A DNA stretch of 7,451 nt from Aquitalea sp. (GCA_019232735.1 JAFANL010000065.1:1-7451), one strand, 5' to 3'. Positions 1 to 6,814 are shown, counted from the first letter of the stretch. Notes: a model not told the origin generated them from the sequence alone. Made by a program: numbers and translations.

Positions 1-16
1 ATTCCGCCACGCTCGC
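1..16 (-). tRNA. tRNA-Leu, 5' end only (cut by window edge)
   Basis: Read on the minus strand, positions 16 to 1 give a 7-nt acceptor strand (GCGAGCG), then TG at tRNA positions 8-9, then GCGGAAT. This is the usual opening of bacterial tRNA-Leu, whose D-arm starts GCGGAATTGG. The rest, including the anticodon, lies outside the window, so the isoacceptor cannot be named. A well-spaced sigma70 promoter with a GC-rich discriminator sits about 40 nt upstream on the same strand, which supports a stable-RNA gene. Only 16 nt are visible, so the identity is an inference from the motif plus the promoter. Confidence 0.68.
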
Positions 17-54
17 CCACGAACGACACAACAAAGTGCCGCGAAGAGGGCGTC

Positions 55-83
55 AATATAACGCAGGATGCTACGTGTTTCAA
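55..83 (-). promoter_or_regulatory. sigma70 promoter for the leftward tRNA-Leu
   Basis: On the minus strand the -35 box TTGAAA (83-78) and the -10 box TATATT (60-55) are separated by exactly 17 nt. Transcription would start near 47-48. The discriminator that follows is GC-rich (GACGCCC), as in promoters of stable RNAs under stringent control. The transcript would have a leader of about 30 nt before the tRNA-Leu 5' end at position 16. Confidence 0.65.
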
Positions 84-212
84 GTAGCTGGGCGGGGTAG
101 TTGAATCATTGGTTAACGATCGTCTGCCTTAAGCAAAGTGTGGAAGCGTCGTTATCGGGTCAATTTTGCAATCAAGTATGTGCTGGCAGGCGGGGTGTGG
201 AATTCAGGTGGC

Positions 213-458
213 ATGAGTGCTTGCATCACCGGTAGAATATGGCTGTCCACGTGGATCGTTCAGGAAATATTGTTGGAAGCCAAGATGCCCAATCTCGATG
301 CAATGCTTGATCTGGCTTTACAGTTGGTGTTGTGCCAGTTGGAGATGGATGTCCATCGTGCCAAGCAGGAGATTTATGAAATGGCCGTGCCGATCAAGAT
401 TCTTCTGCTGAAAGACCTGGCTGAAGATGCGCAGCCATGCGGGTTGGATGATTTCTAG
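213..458 (+). CDS. Hypothetical small protein (about 81 aa), weak candidate
   Basis: I do not recognise this ORF. From the ATG at 213 it encodes about 81 residues. The second half (from an in-frame ATG at 285) is Leu/Met/Asp/Glu rich, looks like one or two amphipathic helices, and ends in an acidic tail (GLDDF). Codon choice there is compatible with the neighbouring genes. The start is uncertain: a GTG at 138 gives 106 residues, the ATG at 213 has an AGG four nt upstream, and the ATG at 285 (57 residues) has a GGA seven nt upstream. I see no strong promoter, signal peptide, known motif or terminator. It points away from the tRNA-Leu gene and toward tig. It may be a real small cytoplasmic protein or a chance ORF. 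Confidence 0.3.
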   Translation: MSACITGRIWLSTWIVQEILLEAKMPNLDAMLDLALQLVLCQLEMDVHRAKQEIYEMAVPIKILLLKDLAEDAQPCGLDDF

Positions 459-799
459 CAGATCCATTAATAAAGCGGCAGTATCGTATTTTTAGCTGCA
501 AGATATGTTTCTCGCTGTTTGTTGTCTTGAACTGGTCTGGTCTTGAGGGGTTGTAATCGACCCGGCCTTAGTGGATGTCATTTCAATTGTTGCGTGGCGA
601 TGGTGTTGTCATGCCCGTATCTGTGCTTGTCAGTCTGTCATGCGAAATCCTCCCTCTGTGTGAGGACTCAACCCCCGCCTTAAAATCCCGCTTTATTCTC
701 AGTAATTGGTGCTGGTATGGGCCTGTTTTCGATGACCGCAGCGCGTGTGGACGGGCTGCTTTGCCACCTCGATTCGCCTGCATACAAAAACAGGGTGCA
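459..799. other. Intergenic region without a recognisable gene
   Basis: Nothing coding is supported on either strand here; the ORFs present are short or are shadows that run into the tig promoter region. I noticed a direct repeat TGTCATGC (607-614 and 636-643), a short CCTC/GAGG hairpin near 655-665, and weak promoter-like boxes (TTGAAC at 527 and TGTAAT at 552, spacer 19). None is convincing alone. No intrinsic terminator is visible. Confidence 0.5.
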
Positions 800-808
800 T
801 GCTATACT
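800..808 (+). promoter_or_regulatory. Extended -10 sigma70 promoter candidate for the tig operon
   Basis: TGCTATACT at 800-808 is an extended -10 element (TGn plus TATACT). There is no good -35 at 17 nt; only a weak TGCATA lies at 18 nt, which is tolerable with an extended -10. The start would be near 815, giving a leader of about 180 nt before the tig ATG. A second, weaker pair lies just upstream: TTGCCA (761-766) with TACAAA (783-788) at 16 nt. Confidence 0.5.
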
Positions 809-839
809 GCGCGTTTTCGCAATGGGATGCGGCCTGTAT

Positions 840-963
840 CTTGCCATTTGCATGGCAAGCGGTGGCCGCTCTTGTAGCCGGGGCTTGTGGCCCCATATAG
901 AGCCGAAGCCTCGCAAGGGTTTCACCCGTTTTTCAACATACGAAATGTTCGCACAGGCCGAAC
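840..963 (+). promoter_or_regulatory. Hairpin-rich leader of tig
   Basis: Several perfect inverted repeats are packed here: CTTGCCAT/ATGGCAAG (840-847/852-859, tetraloop TTGC), AGCGG/CCGCT (858-862/866-870), GGGGC/GCCCC (880-884/890-894), GGGT/ACCC followed by GTTTTT (917-933), AACAT/ATGTT (935-939/945-949) and GTTCG/CGAAC (947-951/959-963). Some pairs share bases and exclude each other. The first three can be transcribed only from the upstream sigma70-type promoter, because the sigma32 candidate lies inside this stretch. The leader could form an attenuator or fold around the tig ribosome-binding region. I recognise no known riboswitch or leader family. Confidence 0.4.
871..898 (+). promoter_or_regulatory. 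sigma32 (heat-shock) promoter candidate for tig-clpP-clpX
   Basis: CTTGTAG (871-877) matches 5 of 7 bases of the sigma32 -35 consensus CTTGAAA. CCCCATAT (891-898) matches the -10 consensus CCCCATnT fully, and the spacer is 13 nt, the usual length. Transcription would start near 905, about 90 nt before the tig ATG. In E. coli clpP-clpX is in the sigma32 regulon, so the site fits the genes downstream. The call is from consensus only. Confidence 0.6.
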
Positions 964-983
964 GCGTATGCCGATGACTAGTT

Positions 984-989
984 AAGGAT
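984..989 (+). promoter_or_regulatory. Ribosome-binding site that fixes the tig start
   Basis: AAGGAT at 984-989 is a good Shine-Dalgarno match, with its AAGGA core 6 nt upstream of the ATG at 995. An in-frame TTG at 989 would add two residues, but it overlaps this site, so the ATG at 995 is the start. Confidence 0.75.
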
Positions 990-994
990 TGAAC

Positions 995-2302
995 ATGCAA
1001 GTACAACTGGAAACATTGAGCAATCTTGAGCGCCGCATGAACATCGCTCTGCCGATGGCTGCCATTGATGCTCAAGTCACCGAGCGCCTGAAGCGCGTAG
1101 CGCGTACTGCCAAGATTCAAGGTTTCCGTCCGGGCAAGGCTCCGCTGAAAATCGTTGAAGCCAACTACGGTGCTCAGGTACGTGAAGAAGTGCTGGGCGA
1201 GCAGGTTCAGCAAGGTTTCTACAGCGCCGTCAGCGAACAGAAGCTGCGCGTGGCTGGTTATCCGCGTTTTGAACCGGCAGCTGCTGAAGGTGATGTGGAA
1301 AACTTCAAGTTTGCCGCTACCTTTGAAGTGTACCCGGAAGTGAAAGTTGGCGAGCTGGCCGACAAAGAAATCAAAAAACCGGCTACTCCGGTAAGCGATG
1401 TTGAAATCGACAAGACCATCGACATCCTGCGCAAGCAGCGTACCCGTTACAACCGTGTTGAGCGTGCTGCTGCTGAAGGCGATCGCGTAATCATCGATTT
1501 CAAGGGCAGCATCGACGGCGTGCCGTTCGAAGGCGGTTCTTCCGAGAACTTCCCCTTCGTCCTGGGTCAAGGCCAGATGCTGGCTGACTTCGAAACCGGT
1601 GTGACCGGCATGAAGGAAGATGAAGTCAAGAACGTGGAAGTGGCCTTCCCGGCTGACTATCACGGCAAGGATGTGGCTGGCAAAACCGCCGTATTCGAAA
1701 TCACCGTAAAGAACGTGGCTGAAGCCACCCTGCCGGAAGTGAACGAAGAGTTCGCCAAGCTGCTGGGTATCGCCGATGGCGACGTGGAAAAAATGCGTGG
1801 CGAAATTCGCAAGAATGTCGAGCGCGAAGTGAAGCGCCGTCTGCAGGCTCGCACCAAGGAGGCCGTGATGCAGGCTCTGCTGGACGTGACCGAGATCAGC
1901 CTGCCCAAAGCACTGGTACAGCTGGAAATCGGCCGCCTGATCGAACAAGCTCAGCGTGACATGCAGCAGCGCGGCATGAACGTGAAAGACATGCCTTTCC
2001 CGCCGGAACTGTTTGCCCAGCAAGCAGAGCGTCGCGTGGCTCTGGGTCTGATCCTGGCTGAAGTGGTTGAATCCAACAAGCTGGAAGCCAAGCCGGAACA
2101 GGTCAAGGCCATGATCGAAGAGTTTGCCGACAGCTACGAGCATCCGGAAGAAGTCCTGAGCTGGTACTACGCCAGCGCCGACCGTCTGGAAGGCCCGACC
2201 TCCATGGTACTGGAAGACAATGTCGTGGAATTCGTCCTGTCCAAGGCCAAGGTTGAAAACGAAGACCTGTCCTTTGACACCCTGATGGGCAGCAACGCCT
2301 GA
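995..2302 (+). CDS. tig: Trigger factor, ribosome-associated chaperone and prolyl isomerase
   Basis: Trigger factor binds near the ribosomal exit tunnel, shelters nascent chains in the cytoplasm, and has peptidyl-prolyl cis-trans isomerase activity. The 435-residue product has the family's full length and layout. The N-terminal ribosome-binding domain (about 1-115) carries the signature loop GFRPGKAP at 43-50; the E. coli FRK motif reads FRP here, a variant I believe is common. An FKBP-type isomerase domain follows (about 155-245, with DFKGSIDG and FPFVLGQG). The C-terminal helical chaperone arms (about 250-435) end in an acidic stretch. The start at 995 is chosen for the Shine-Dalgarno at 984-989 and the typical opening MQVQLET. 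The ORF ends in tandem stops TGA-TAA. It is first in an operon with clpP 24 nt downstream. TTA, CTA and TCA codons are absent, which fits strong codon bias in a highly expressed gene. Confidence 0.97.
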   Translation: MQVQLETLSNLERRMNIALPMAAIDAQVTERLKRVARTAKIQGFRPGKAPLKIVEANYGAQVREEVLGEQVQQGFYSAVSEQKLRVAGYPRFEPAAAEGDVENFKFAATFEVYPEVKVGELADKEIKKPATPVSDVEIDKTIDILRKQRTRYNRVERAAAEGDRVIIDFKGSIDGVPFEGGSSENFPFVLGQGQMLADFETGVTGMKEDEVKNVEVAFPADYHGKDVAGKTAVFEITVKNVAEATLPEVNEEFAKLLGIADGDVEKMRGEIRKNVEREVKRRLQARTKEAVMQALLDVTEISLPKALVQLEIGRLIEQAQRDMQQRGMNVKDMPFPPELFAQQAERRVALGLILAEVVESNKLEAKPEQVKAMIEEFADSYEHPEEVLSWYYASADRLEGPTSMVLEDNVVEFVLSKAKVENEDLSFDTLMGSNA

Positions 2303-2326
2303 TAACGACACGAACGGAGTTGGTCG

Positions 2327-2959
2327 ATGAAATCGATGATTGAACCGCAAGGGCTGGGCCTGGTGCCCATGGTGGTAGAGCAGAGTGGTCGTGGCGAGCG
2401 CGCTTACGACATCTACTCGCGACTGCTGAAGGAGCGTATCGTGTTCCTGGTCGGGCCCGTCACCGACGAATCGGCCAACCTGGTTGTGGCGCAGATGCTG
2501 TTCCTGGAGTCGGAGAATCCGGACAAGGACATCTACTTCTACATCAACTCGCCGGGTGGCTCGATTACTGCGGGCATGTCCATTTACGACACGATGAACT
2601 TCATCAAGCCGGACATTTCCACACTGTGTATCGGCCAGGCCGCCAGCATGGGGGCTTTCCTGCTCTCCGCTGGTACCCAGGGCAAGCGTTTTGCCCTGAC
2701 CAATAGTCGGGTGATGATTCACCAGCCCTTGCTGTACGGTGGTGGTCTGTCCGGCCAGGTGACTGATATCGAGATTCATGCCCGTGAGCTGGTGAAGGTC
2801 AAGGCCAAGATGAACGAGTTGCTGGCCAAGCATTCTGGCCAGACCATGGAACGTCTGCAGGCCGATACCGAGCGTGACAACTTCATGTCCGCCGACGAGG
2901 CCCGTGAATACGGTCTGATTGATAAAGTGCTGAGCTCCCGCAAGGATGTCACGGCGTAA
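2327..2959 (+). CDS. clpP: ATP-dependent Clp protease, proteolytic subunit ClpP
   Basis: ClpP is a cytoplasmic serine peptidase that forms a double-heptamer chamber; ClpX (or ClpA) docks on it and threads in unfolded substrates. The 210-residue product contains the whole family fold. The nucleophile is Ser107 in GQAASMGAF, His132 lies in RVMIHQP, and the acid is Asp184 in DTERD, as judged by alignment to E. coli from memory. The oxyanion strand motif NSPGGS lies at 74-79. The first ten or so residues before GLVPMVVEQ correspond to the self-cleaved propeptide. The handle loop after HQP (LLYGGGLSGQVTD) is about three residues longer than I recall in E. coli. The start at 2327 has GGAG 7 nt upstream; the in-frame ATG at 2336 lacks such a site. 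It sits between tig and clpX with short gaps, consistent with one transcript. Confidence 0.97.
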   Translation: MKSMIEPQGLGLVPMVVEQSGRGERAYDIYSRLLKERIVFLVGPVTDESANLVVAQMLFLESENPDKDIYFYINSPGGSITAGMSIYDTMNFIKPDISTLCIGQAASMGAFLLSAGTQGKRFALTNSRVMIHQPLLYGGGLSGQVTDIEIHARELVKVKAKMNELLAKHSGQTMERLQADTERDNFMSADEAREYGLIDKVLSSRKDVTA

Positions 2960-2975
2960 GCAGTGGAACTAGCTA

Positions 2976-4256
2976 ATGGCTGATAAAAGCAGCAACGAAA
3001 AGCTTCTGTATTGCTCTTTCTGCGGGAAGAGCCAGCATGAAGTCCAGCGTCTGATTGCCGGTCCGCAGGTATTCATCTGCAATGAATGTGTCGAGCTGTG
3101 CAACGACATCATTCGTGAAGAGCTGGAAAAAGTGGTTGGCGAAATCGGCGATACCGCCGGTGCCGCCACGGCATTGCCGACGCCGCAGGAAATCCGTGCC
3201 GATCTGGATCAGTACATCATCGGTCAGGACTTTGCCAAGAAAACCCTGTCGGTGGCGGTGTACAACCATTACAAGCGTCTGTACACCCCTTCGACCGGCA
3301 AGGACGAAGTCGAGCTGGCCAAGAGTAATATCCTGCTGATCGGCCCGACGGGTTCTGGCAAGACCTTGCTGGCCCAGTCGCTGGCGCGTTTGCTGGATGT
3401 GCCGTTCGTGATCGCGGATGCGACCACGCTGACCGAAGCTGGTTATGTGGGGGAAGATGTCGAGCACATCATCCAGAAACTGCTGCAGAAGTGCGATTAC
3501 GATGTGGAAAAAGCCCAGCGCGGCATTGTCTACATTGACGAAATCGACAAGATTTCCCGTAAGTCGGAAAATCCGTCCATTACCCGGGACGTATCGGGTG
3601 AGGGCGTGCAGCAAGCCTTGCTGAAACTGATCGAAGGTACTGTGGCTTCGATTCCGCCGCAAGGTGGGCGCAAGCATCCGAACCAGGAGTTCATCCAGGT
3701 CGATACCACCAATATCCTGTTCATTTGCGGTGGCGCTTTTGATGGTCTGGAAAAGATCATCCGTCGCCGTTCTGAAAAGGGTGGGATCGGTTTTGGTGCC
3801 GAGGTCAGCTCCAAGGACGACAGCAAGTCGACCTCCACGTTGTTCAAGGAAACCGAGCCGGAAGATTTGATCCGTTTTGGTCTGATTCCGGAGTTGATTG
3901 GCCGTCTGCCGGTGGTGGCTACGCTGGAAGAGCTGGATGAAGAGGCCATGGTAACCATCCTCACCCAGCCGAAGAATGCGCTGATCAAGCAGTATCAGCG
4001 TCTGTTCCAGATGGAGTCGGTCGAGCTGGAAGTTCGCCCGTCTGCCTTGCGTGTTATTGCCAAGCAGGCATTGATCCGCAAGACTGGCGCCCGCGGCCTG
4101 CGTTCCATCATCGAGCGCGTGTTGCTGGATACCATGTATGAACTGCCATCCATGGAAAACGTCGAAAAAGTAGTGGTGGATGAAAAGGTTATCGAAAAAG
4201 GCGAGAAGCCTTTGTTCATCTATCGCGACAAGGGTGATGAAGTCCAGTCTGCCTAA
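2976..4256 (+). CDS. clpX: ClpX, AAA+ unfoldase subunit of ClpXP
   Basis: ClpX is a hexameric ATPase that recognises tagged or damaged proteins (for example ssrA-tagged ones), unfolds them and feeds them to ClpP. The 426-residue product starts with a four-cysteine zinc domain (Cys13, Cys16, Cys35, Cys38). The AAA+ core has Walker A GPTGSGKT (123-130), the pore loop GYVGE (156-160), Walker B with Asp188-Glu189, an RKH loop (232-234), the ClpP-docking loop IGF (271-273), the arginine finger Arg310 in LIGRLP, and sensor 2 Arg373 in GARGLR. All expected motifs are present and the length is normal. The ribosome-binding site is modest (TGGA at 2964-2967, 8 nt from the ATG). The gene follows clpP after 16 nt and is followed by an intrinsic terminator, so it ends the tig-clpP-clpX operon. 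TTA, CTA and TCA codons are absent. Confidence 0.98.
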   Translation: MADKSSNEKLLYCSFCGKSQHEVQRLIAGPQVFICNECVELCNDIIREELEKVVGEIGDTAGAATALPTPQEIRADLDQYIIGQDFAKKTLSVAVYNHYKRLYTPSTGKDEVELAKSNILLIGPTGSGKTLLAQSLARLLDVPFVIADATTLTEAGYVGEDVEHIIQKLLQKCDYDVEKAQRGIVYIDEIDKISRKSENPSITRDVSGEGVQQALLKLIEGTVASIPPQGGRKHPNQEFIQVDTTNILFICGGAFDGLEKIIRRRSEKGGIGFGAEVSSKDDSKSTSTLFKETEPEDLIRFGLIPELIGRLPVVATLEELDEEAMVTILTQPKNALIKQYQRLFQMESVELEVRPSALRVIAKQALIRKTGARGLRSIIERVLLDTMYELPSMENVEKVVVDEKVIEKGEKPLFIYRDKGDEVQSA

Positions 4257-4274
4257 GCTTTTCAGCTGTGAGGG

Positions 4275-4304
4275 AAAACCGCCTGTCATGGGCGGTTTTT
4301 CTTT
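4275..4304 (+). terminator. Intrinsic terminator after clpX
   Basis: AAAACCGCC (4275-4283) pairs perfectly with GGCGGTTTT (4291-4299) around a 7-nt loop, and the T-tract continues as TTTTTCTTTT. It begins 18 nt after the clpX stop and separates the tig operon from lon. The A-tract on the 5' side could also give some termination on the opposite strand, where no gene is visible. Confidence 0.9.
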
Positions 4305-4335
4305 TGTATTGTCGCCAAACTGATTTAGTATGGGT

Positions 4336-4363
4336 GTTGATTTTCAGCATGCATGCCCCATCT
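4336..4363 (+). promoter_or_regulatory. sigma32 (heat-shock) promoter candidate for lon
   Basis: CCCCATCT (4356-4363) fully matches the sigma32 -10 consensus CCCCATnT. GTTGATT (4336-4342) is a weaker -35 (4 of 7 to CTTGAAA) at the standard 13-nt spacer. The start would be near 4370, leaving about 30 nt of leader. lon is a classic sigma32 gene in E. coli, which supports the assignment. The -10 lies between inverted copies of CATGCAT (4348-4354 and 4366-4372). I see no equally good sigma70 promoter in this gap. Confidence 0.7.
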
Positions 4364-4399
4364 TTCATGCATTGTTTCACGTAAGCAAGGTTAGGTGAT

Positions 4400-6814
4400 A
4401 TGCCCCAACCCGCAGAACTCCGCGAAGAAACCACATTGCCTTTGCTCCCGTTGCGGGACGTCGTGGTTTTCCCCCATATGGTCATTCCGCTGTTTGTCGG
4501 AAGAGCCAAGTCCATCCGTGCGCTGGAAAGTGCCATGGATGAAGGCAAGCAGGTGCTGCTGGTCGCCCAGCGCTCGGCCTCCAAGGACGAGCCGGAAGCT
4601 GATGATCTGTACAGCGTCGGCACCATAGCCTCTGTCCTGCAAATGCTCAAGCTGCCAGATGGCACGGTCAAGGTGTTGGTTGAAGGGCGCCAGCGCGCCC
4701 TGATCAGCCAGGTGGCTGAGGATGGTGGCTGCTTTGTCGGCACCATTACGCCACTCGCCGCCGATGGCGAGGATTCGACCGAGTCCGAAGCCATGCGCAG
4801 GGCGCTGCTGGCCCAGTTTGAGCAGTACGTCAAACTCAACAAGAAAATTCCGCCCGAGGTGATGACCTCGCTGGCCGGCATCGAACGTGCCGGGCGCATG
4901 GCCGACACCATTGTTGCCCACCTGCCGCTCAAGCTGGAACAGAAGCAGGAAGTGCTGGAGATGTTCGACGTGCGAGCGCGTCTGGAGCATCTGCTGTCCC
5001 AGCTGGAGGGTGAAATCGACATCCTGCAGGTGGAAAAGCGCATCCGTGGTCGCGTCAAGCGCCAGATGGAAAAGAGCCAGCGCGAGTACTACCTCAACGA
5101 GCAGGTCAAGGCCATCCAGAAAGAGCTGGGTGACATGGATGAGGTCAGTGATCTGGATGAGCTGGAGAAGAAGATCCGCCTGGCCGGCATGACCAAGGAA
5201 GCCAAGGACAAGGTCACGTCCGAGCTGAAAAAGCTCAAGATGATGTCGCCGATGTCGGCGGAAGCCACGGTGGTGCGCAATTACATCGACACCTTGCTCG
5301 AATTGCCGTGGAAGAAAAAGACCAAGATCAACAAGGATGTCGCCAACGCAGAAGCCGTGCTGGATGAGGATCACTTTGGCCTGGAAAAGGTCAAGGAGCG
5401 CATTCTGGAGTATCTGGCAGTGCAGCAGCGTGTCGACAAGCTCAAAGCCCCCATTTTGTGCCTGGTAGGGCCTCCGGGCGTTGGTAAGACCTCGCTGGGG
5501 CAGTCCATTGCGCGGGCGACCAATCGCAAGTTCGTACGCATGGCGCTGGGTGGTGTGCGTGATGAATCGGAAATCCGTGGTCACCGCCGTACCTATATCG
5601 GCTCCATGCCGGGCAAGGTGCTGCAGAACATGAGCAAGGTCGGAGTGAAAAATCCGCTCTTCCTGTTGGATGAGGTAGACAAGATGGGGGCCGATTTCCG
5701 TGGCGACCCGTCATCCGCCTTGCTGGAAGTGCTGGACCCGGAGCAGAATCACTCCTTTGTCGATCATTACGCCGAGGTCGAGTATGACTTGTCCGACGTC
5801 ATGTTCGTGGCAACGGCCAACTCGCTGAACATTCCGCATGCTTTGCTGGACCGGATGGAGATTATTCGCCTGGCAGGGTATACCGAGGACGAGAAGGTCA
5901 ATATCGCTCAGAAATACCTGGTGCCCAAGCAGATCAAGGCCAATGGTGTCCAAGAGGGTGAGCTGGTACTGCATGAATCTGCCCTGCGCGATATCGTGCG
6001 CTACTACACCCGCGAGGCGGGGGTGCGTAGCCTGGATCGCGAAATTGCCAAGATCTGCCGCAAGGTGGTCACCAGCACGCTGCTGGGCAAGAGCAAGGGC
6101 GGCAAGGTGACGGTTAATGCCAAGAATCTGGACAAGTACCTGGGCGTACATCGATTTGATTACGGTGTGGCGGAGCAGGAAAACCGTATCGGGCAGGTGA
6201 CTGGCTTGGCCTGGACTGAAGTGGGTGGCGAATTGCTGACCATCGAGGCGGTGTCCTTGCCGGGTAAGGGAAATATCGTCCGTACCGGCCAGCTTGGCGA
6301 GGTGATGCAAGAGTCGATCACGGCGGCAATGAGTGTAGTACGCAGCCGGTCGAGTGCATTGGGTATCAAGCCGGATTTTCATGAAAAACATGACATGCAC
6401 ATTCATGTTCCGGAGGGTGCCACACCCAAGGATGGCCCAAGTGCTGGTATTGCGATGACAACCGCGATAGTTTCCGTTCTGGCGGGAATTCCGGTACGCT
6501 CTGACGTGGCCATGACGGGTGAAATCACACTGCGTGGTGAAGTATTGCCCATTGGGGGCCTGAAAGAAAAACTGCTGGCAGCGCACCGTGGCGGCATCAA
6601 GCATGTGCTGATTCCGCATGGCAATGCCAAGGATCTGGTGGATATTCCCGCCAACATCAAGCAGAAGCTGGAAATTCATCCTGTCAAGTGGATCGACGAG
6701 GTGCTGGCACTGGCGCTGGAGCGTCAGCCGGAACCTTTGCCTGATGAAGCAAAGCCGGACGAGTTGCACCCCGCGCCGGAGGGCAAGGCCGGTGTGTCTG
6801 TAATGACGCATTAG
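4400..6814 (+). CDS. lon: Lon protease (ATP-dependent, La)
   Basis: Lon is a cytoplasmic homohexamer that unfolds and degrades misfolded proteins and short-lived regulators. The 804-residue product has the full LonA layout. An N-terminal substrate-binding domain (about 13-205, starting LPLLPLRDVVVFP) is followed by a helical linker with coiled-coil character (about 205-305). The AAA+ module has Walker A GPPGVGKT (357-364) and Walker B with Asp424-Glu425. The C-terminal peptidase domain has the Ser681/Lys724 dyad in DGPSAG and GGLKEKLLAAHRGG. A Pro/Glu/Asp-rich tail of about 25 residues (from about 777) makes it some 20 residues longer than E. coli Lon. The start at 4400 follows AAGGTTAGG at 4387-4395. 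It is monocistronic at its 5' side, with the clpX terminator upstream and a sigma32-like promoter. I see no intrinsic terminator before hupB, so some readthrough is possible. Confidence 0.98.
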   Translation: MPQPAELREETTLPLLPLRDVVVFPHMVIPLFVGRAKSIRALESAMDEGKQVLLVAQRSASKDEPEADDLYSVGTIASVLQMLKLPDGTVKVLVEGRQRALISQVAEDGGCFVGTITPLAADGEDSTESEAMRRALLAQFEQYVKLNKKIPPEVMTSLAGIERAGRMADTIVAHLPLKLEQKQEVLEMFDVRARLEHLLSQLEGEIDILQVEKRIRGRVKRQMEKSQREYYLNEQVKAIQKELGDMDEVSDLDELEKKIRLAGMTKEAKDKVTSELKKLKMMSPMSAEATVVRNYIDTLLELPWKKKTKINKDVANAEAVLDEDHFGLEKVKERILEYLAVQQRVDKLKAPILCLVGPPGVGKTSLGQSIARATNRKFVRMALGGVRDESEIRGHRRTYIGSMPGKVLQNMSKVGVKNPLFLLDEVDKMGADFRGDPSSALLEVLDPEQNHSFVDHYAEVEYDLSDVMFVATANSLNIPHALLDRMEIIRLAGYTEDEKVNIAQKYLVPKQIKANGVQEGELVLHESALRDIVRYYTREAGVRSLDREIAKICRKVVTSTLLGKSKGGKVTVNAKNLDKYLGVHRFDYGVAEQENRIGQVTGLAWTEVGGELLTIEAVSLPGKGNIVRTGQLGEVMQESITAAMSVVRSRSSALGIKPDFHEKHDMHIHVPEGATPKDGPSAGIAMTTAIVSVLAGIPVRSDVAMTGEITLRGEVLPIGGLKEKLLAAHRGGIKHVLIPHGNAKDLVDIPANIKQKLEIHPVKWIDEVLALALERQPEPLPDEAKPDELHPAPEGKAGVSVMTH

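Noticed and set aside
717..977. An 86-codon plus-strand ORF just before tig
   Set aside because: It overlaps both promoter candidates and the hairpin leader, and lacks a ribosome-binding site.
945..985. Tiny upstream ORFs in the tig leader (ATG 945 to TGA 977; ATG 968 to TAA 985)
   Set aside because: Neither has a Shine-Dalgarno, and their peptides (10 and 5 residues) show no run of a regulatory amino acid.
989..994. TTG at 989 as the tig start
   Set aside because: It overlaps the Shine-Dalgarno for the ATG at 995, and trigger factors typically begin MQV.
680..2833. A 717-codon open frame on the minus strand opposite tig and clpP
   Set aside because: It is codon-aligned with both sense genes, so its openness only reflects the absence of TTA, CTA and TCA codons in them. 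Its product resembles no protein I know, and it has no ribosome-binding site or promoter.
2973..4289. A 438-codon open frame on the minus strand opposite clpX
   Set aside because: It is also codon-aligned antisense to a well-identified gene and is explained by codon bias.
4304..4331. A sigma70 promoter for lon (TTGTAT, 16 nt, TAGTAT)
   Set aside because: Both boxes match poorly, and the -35 overlaps the clpX terminator T-tract. The sigma32-like site is much better.
4391..6811. Two long minus-strand frames opposite lon (4391-5584 and 5711-6811)
   Set aside because: Same codon-aligned antisense effect. The second one ends exactly where lon uses a TCA serine codon (5711-5713).
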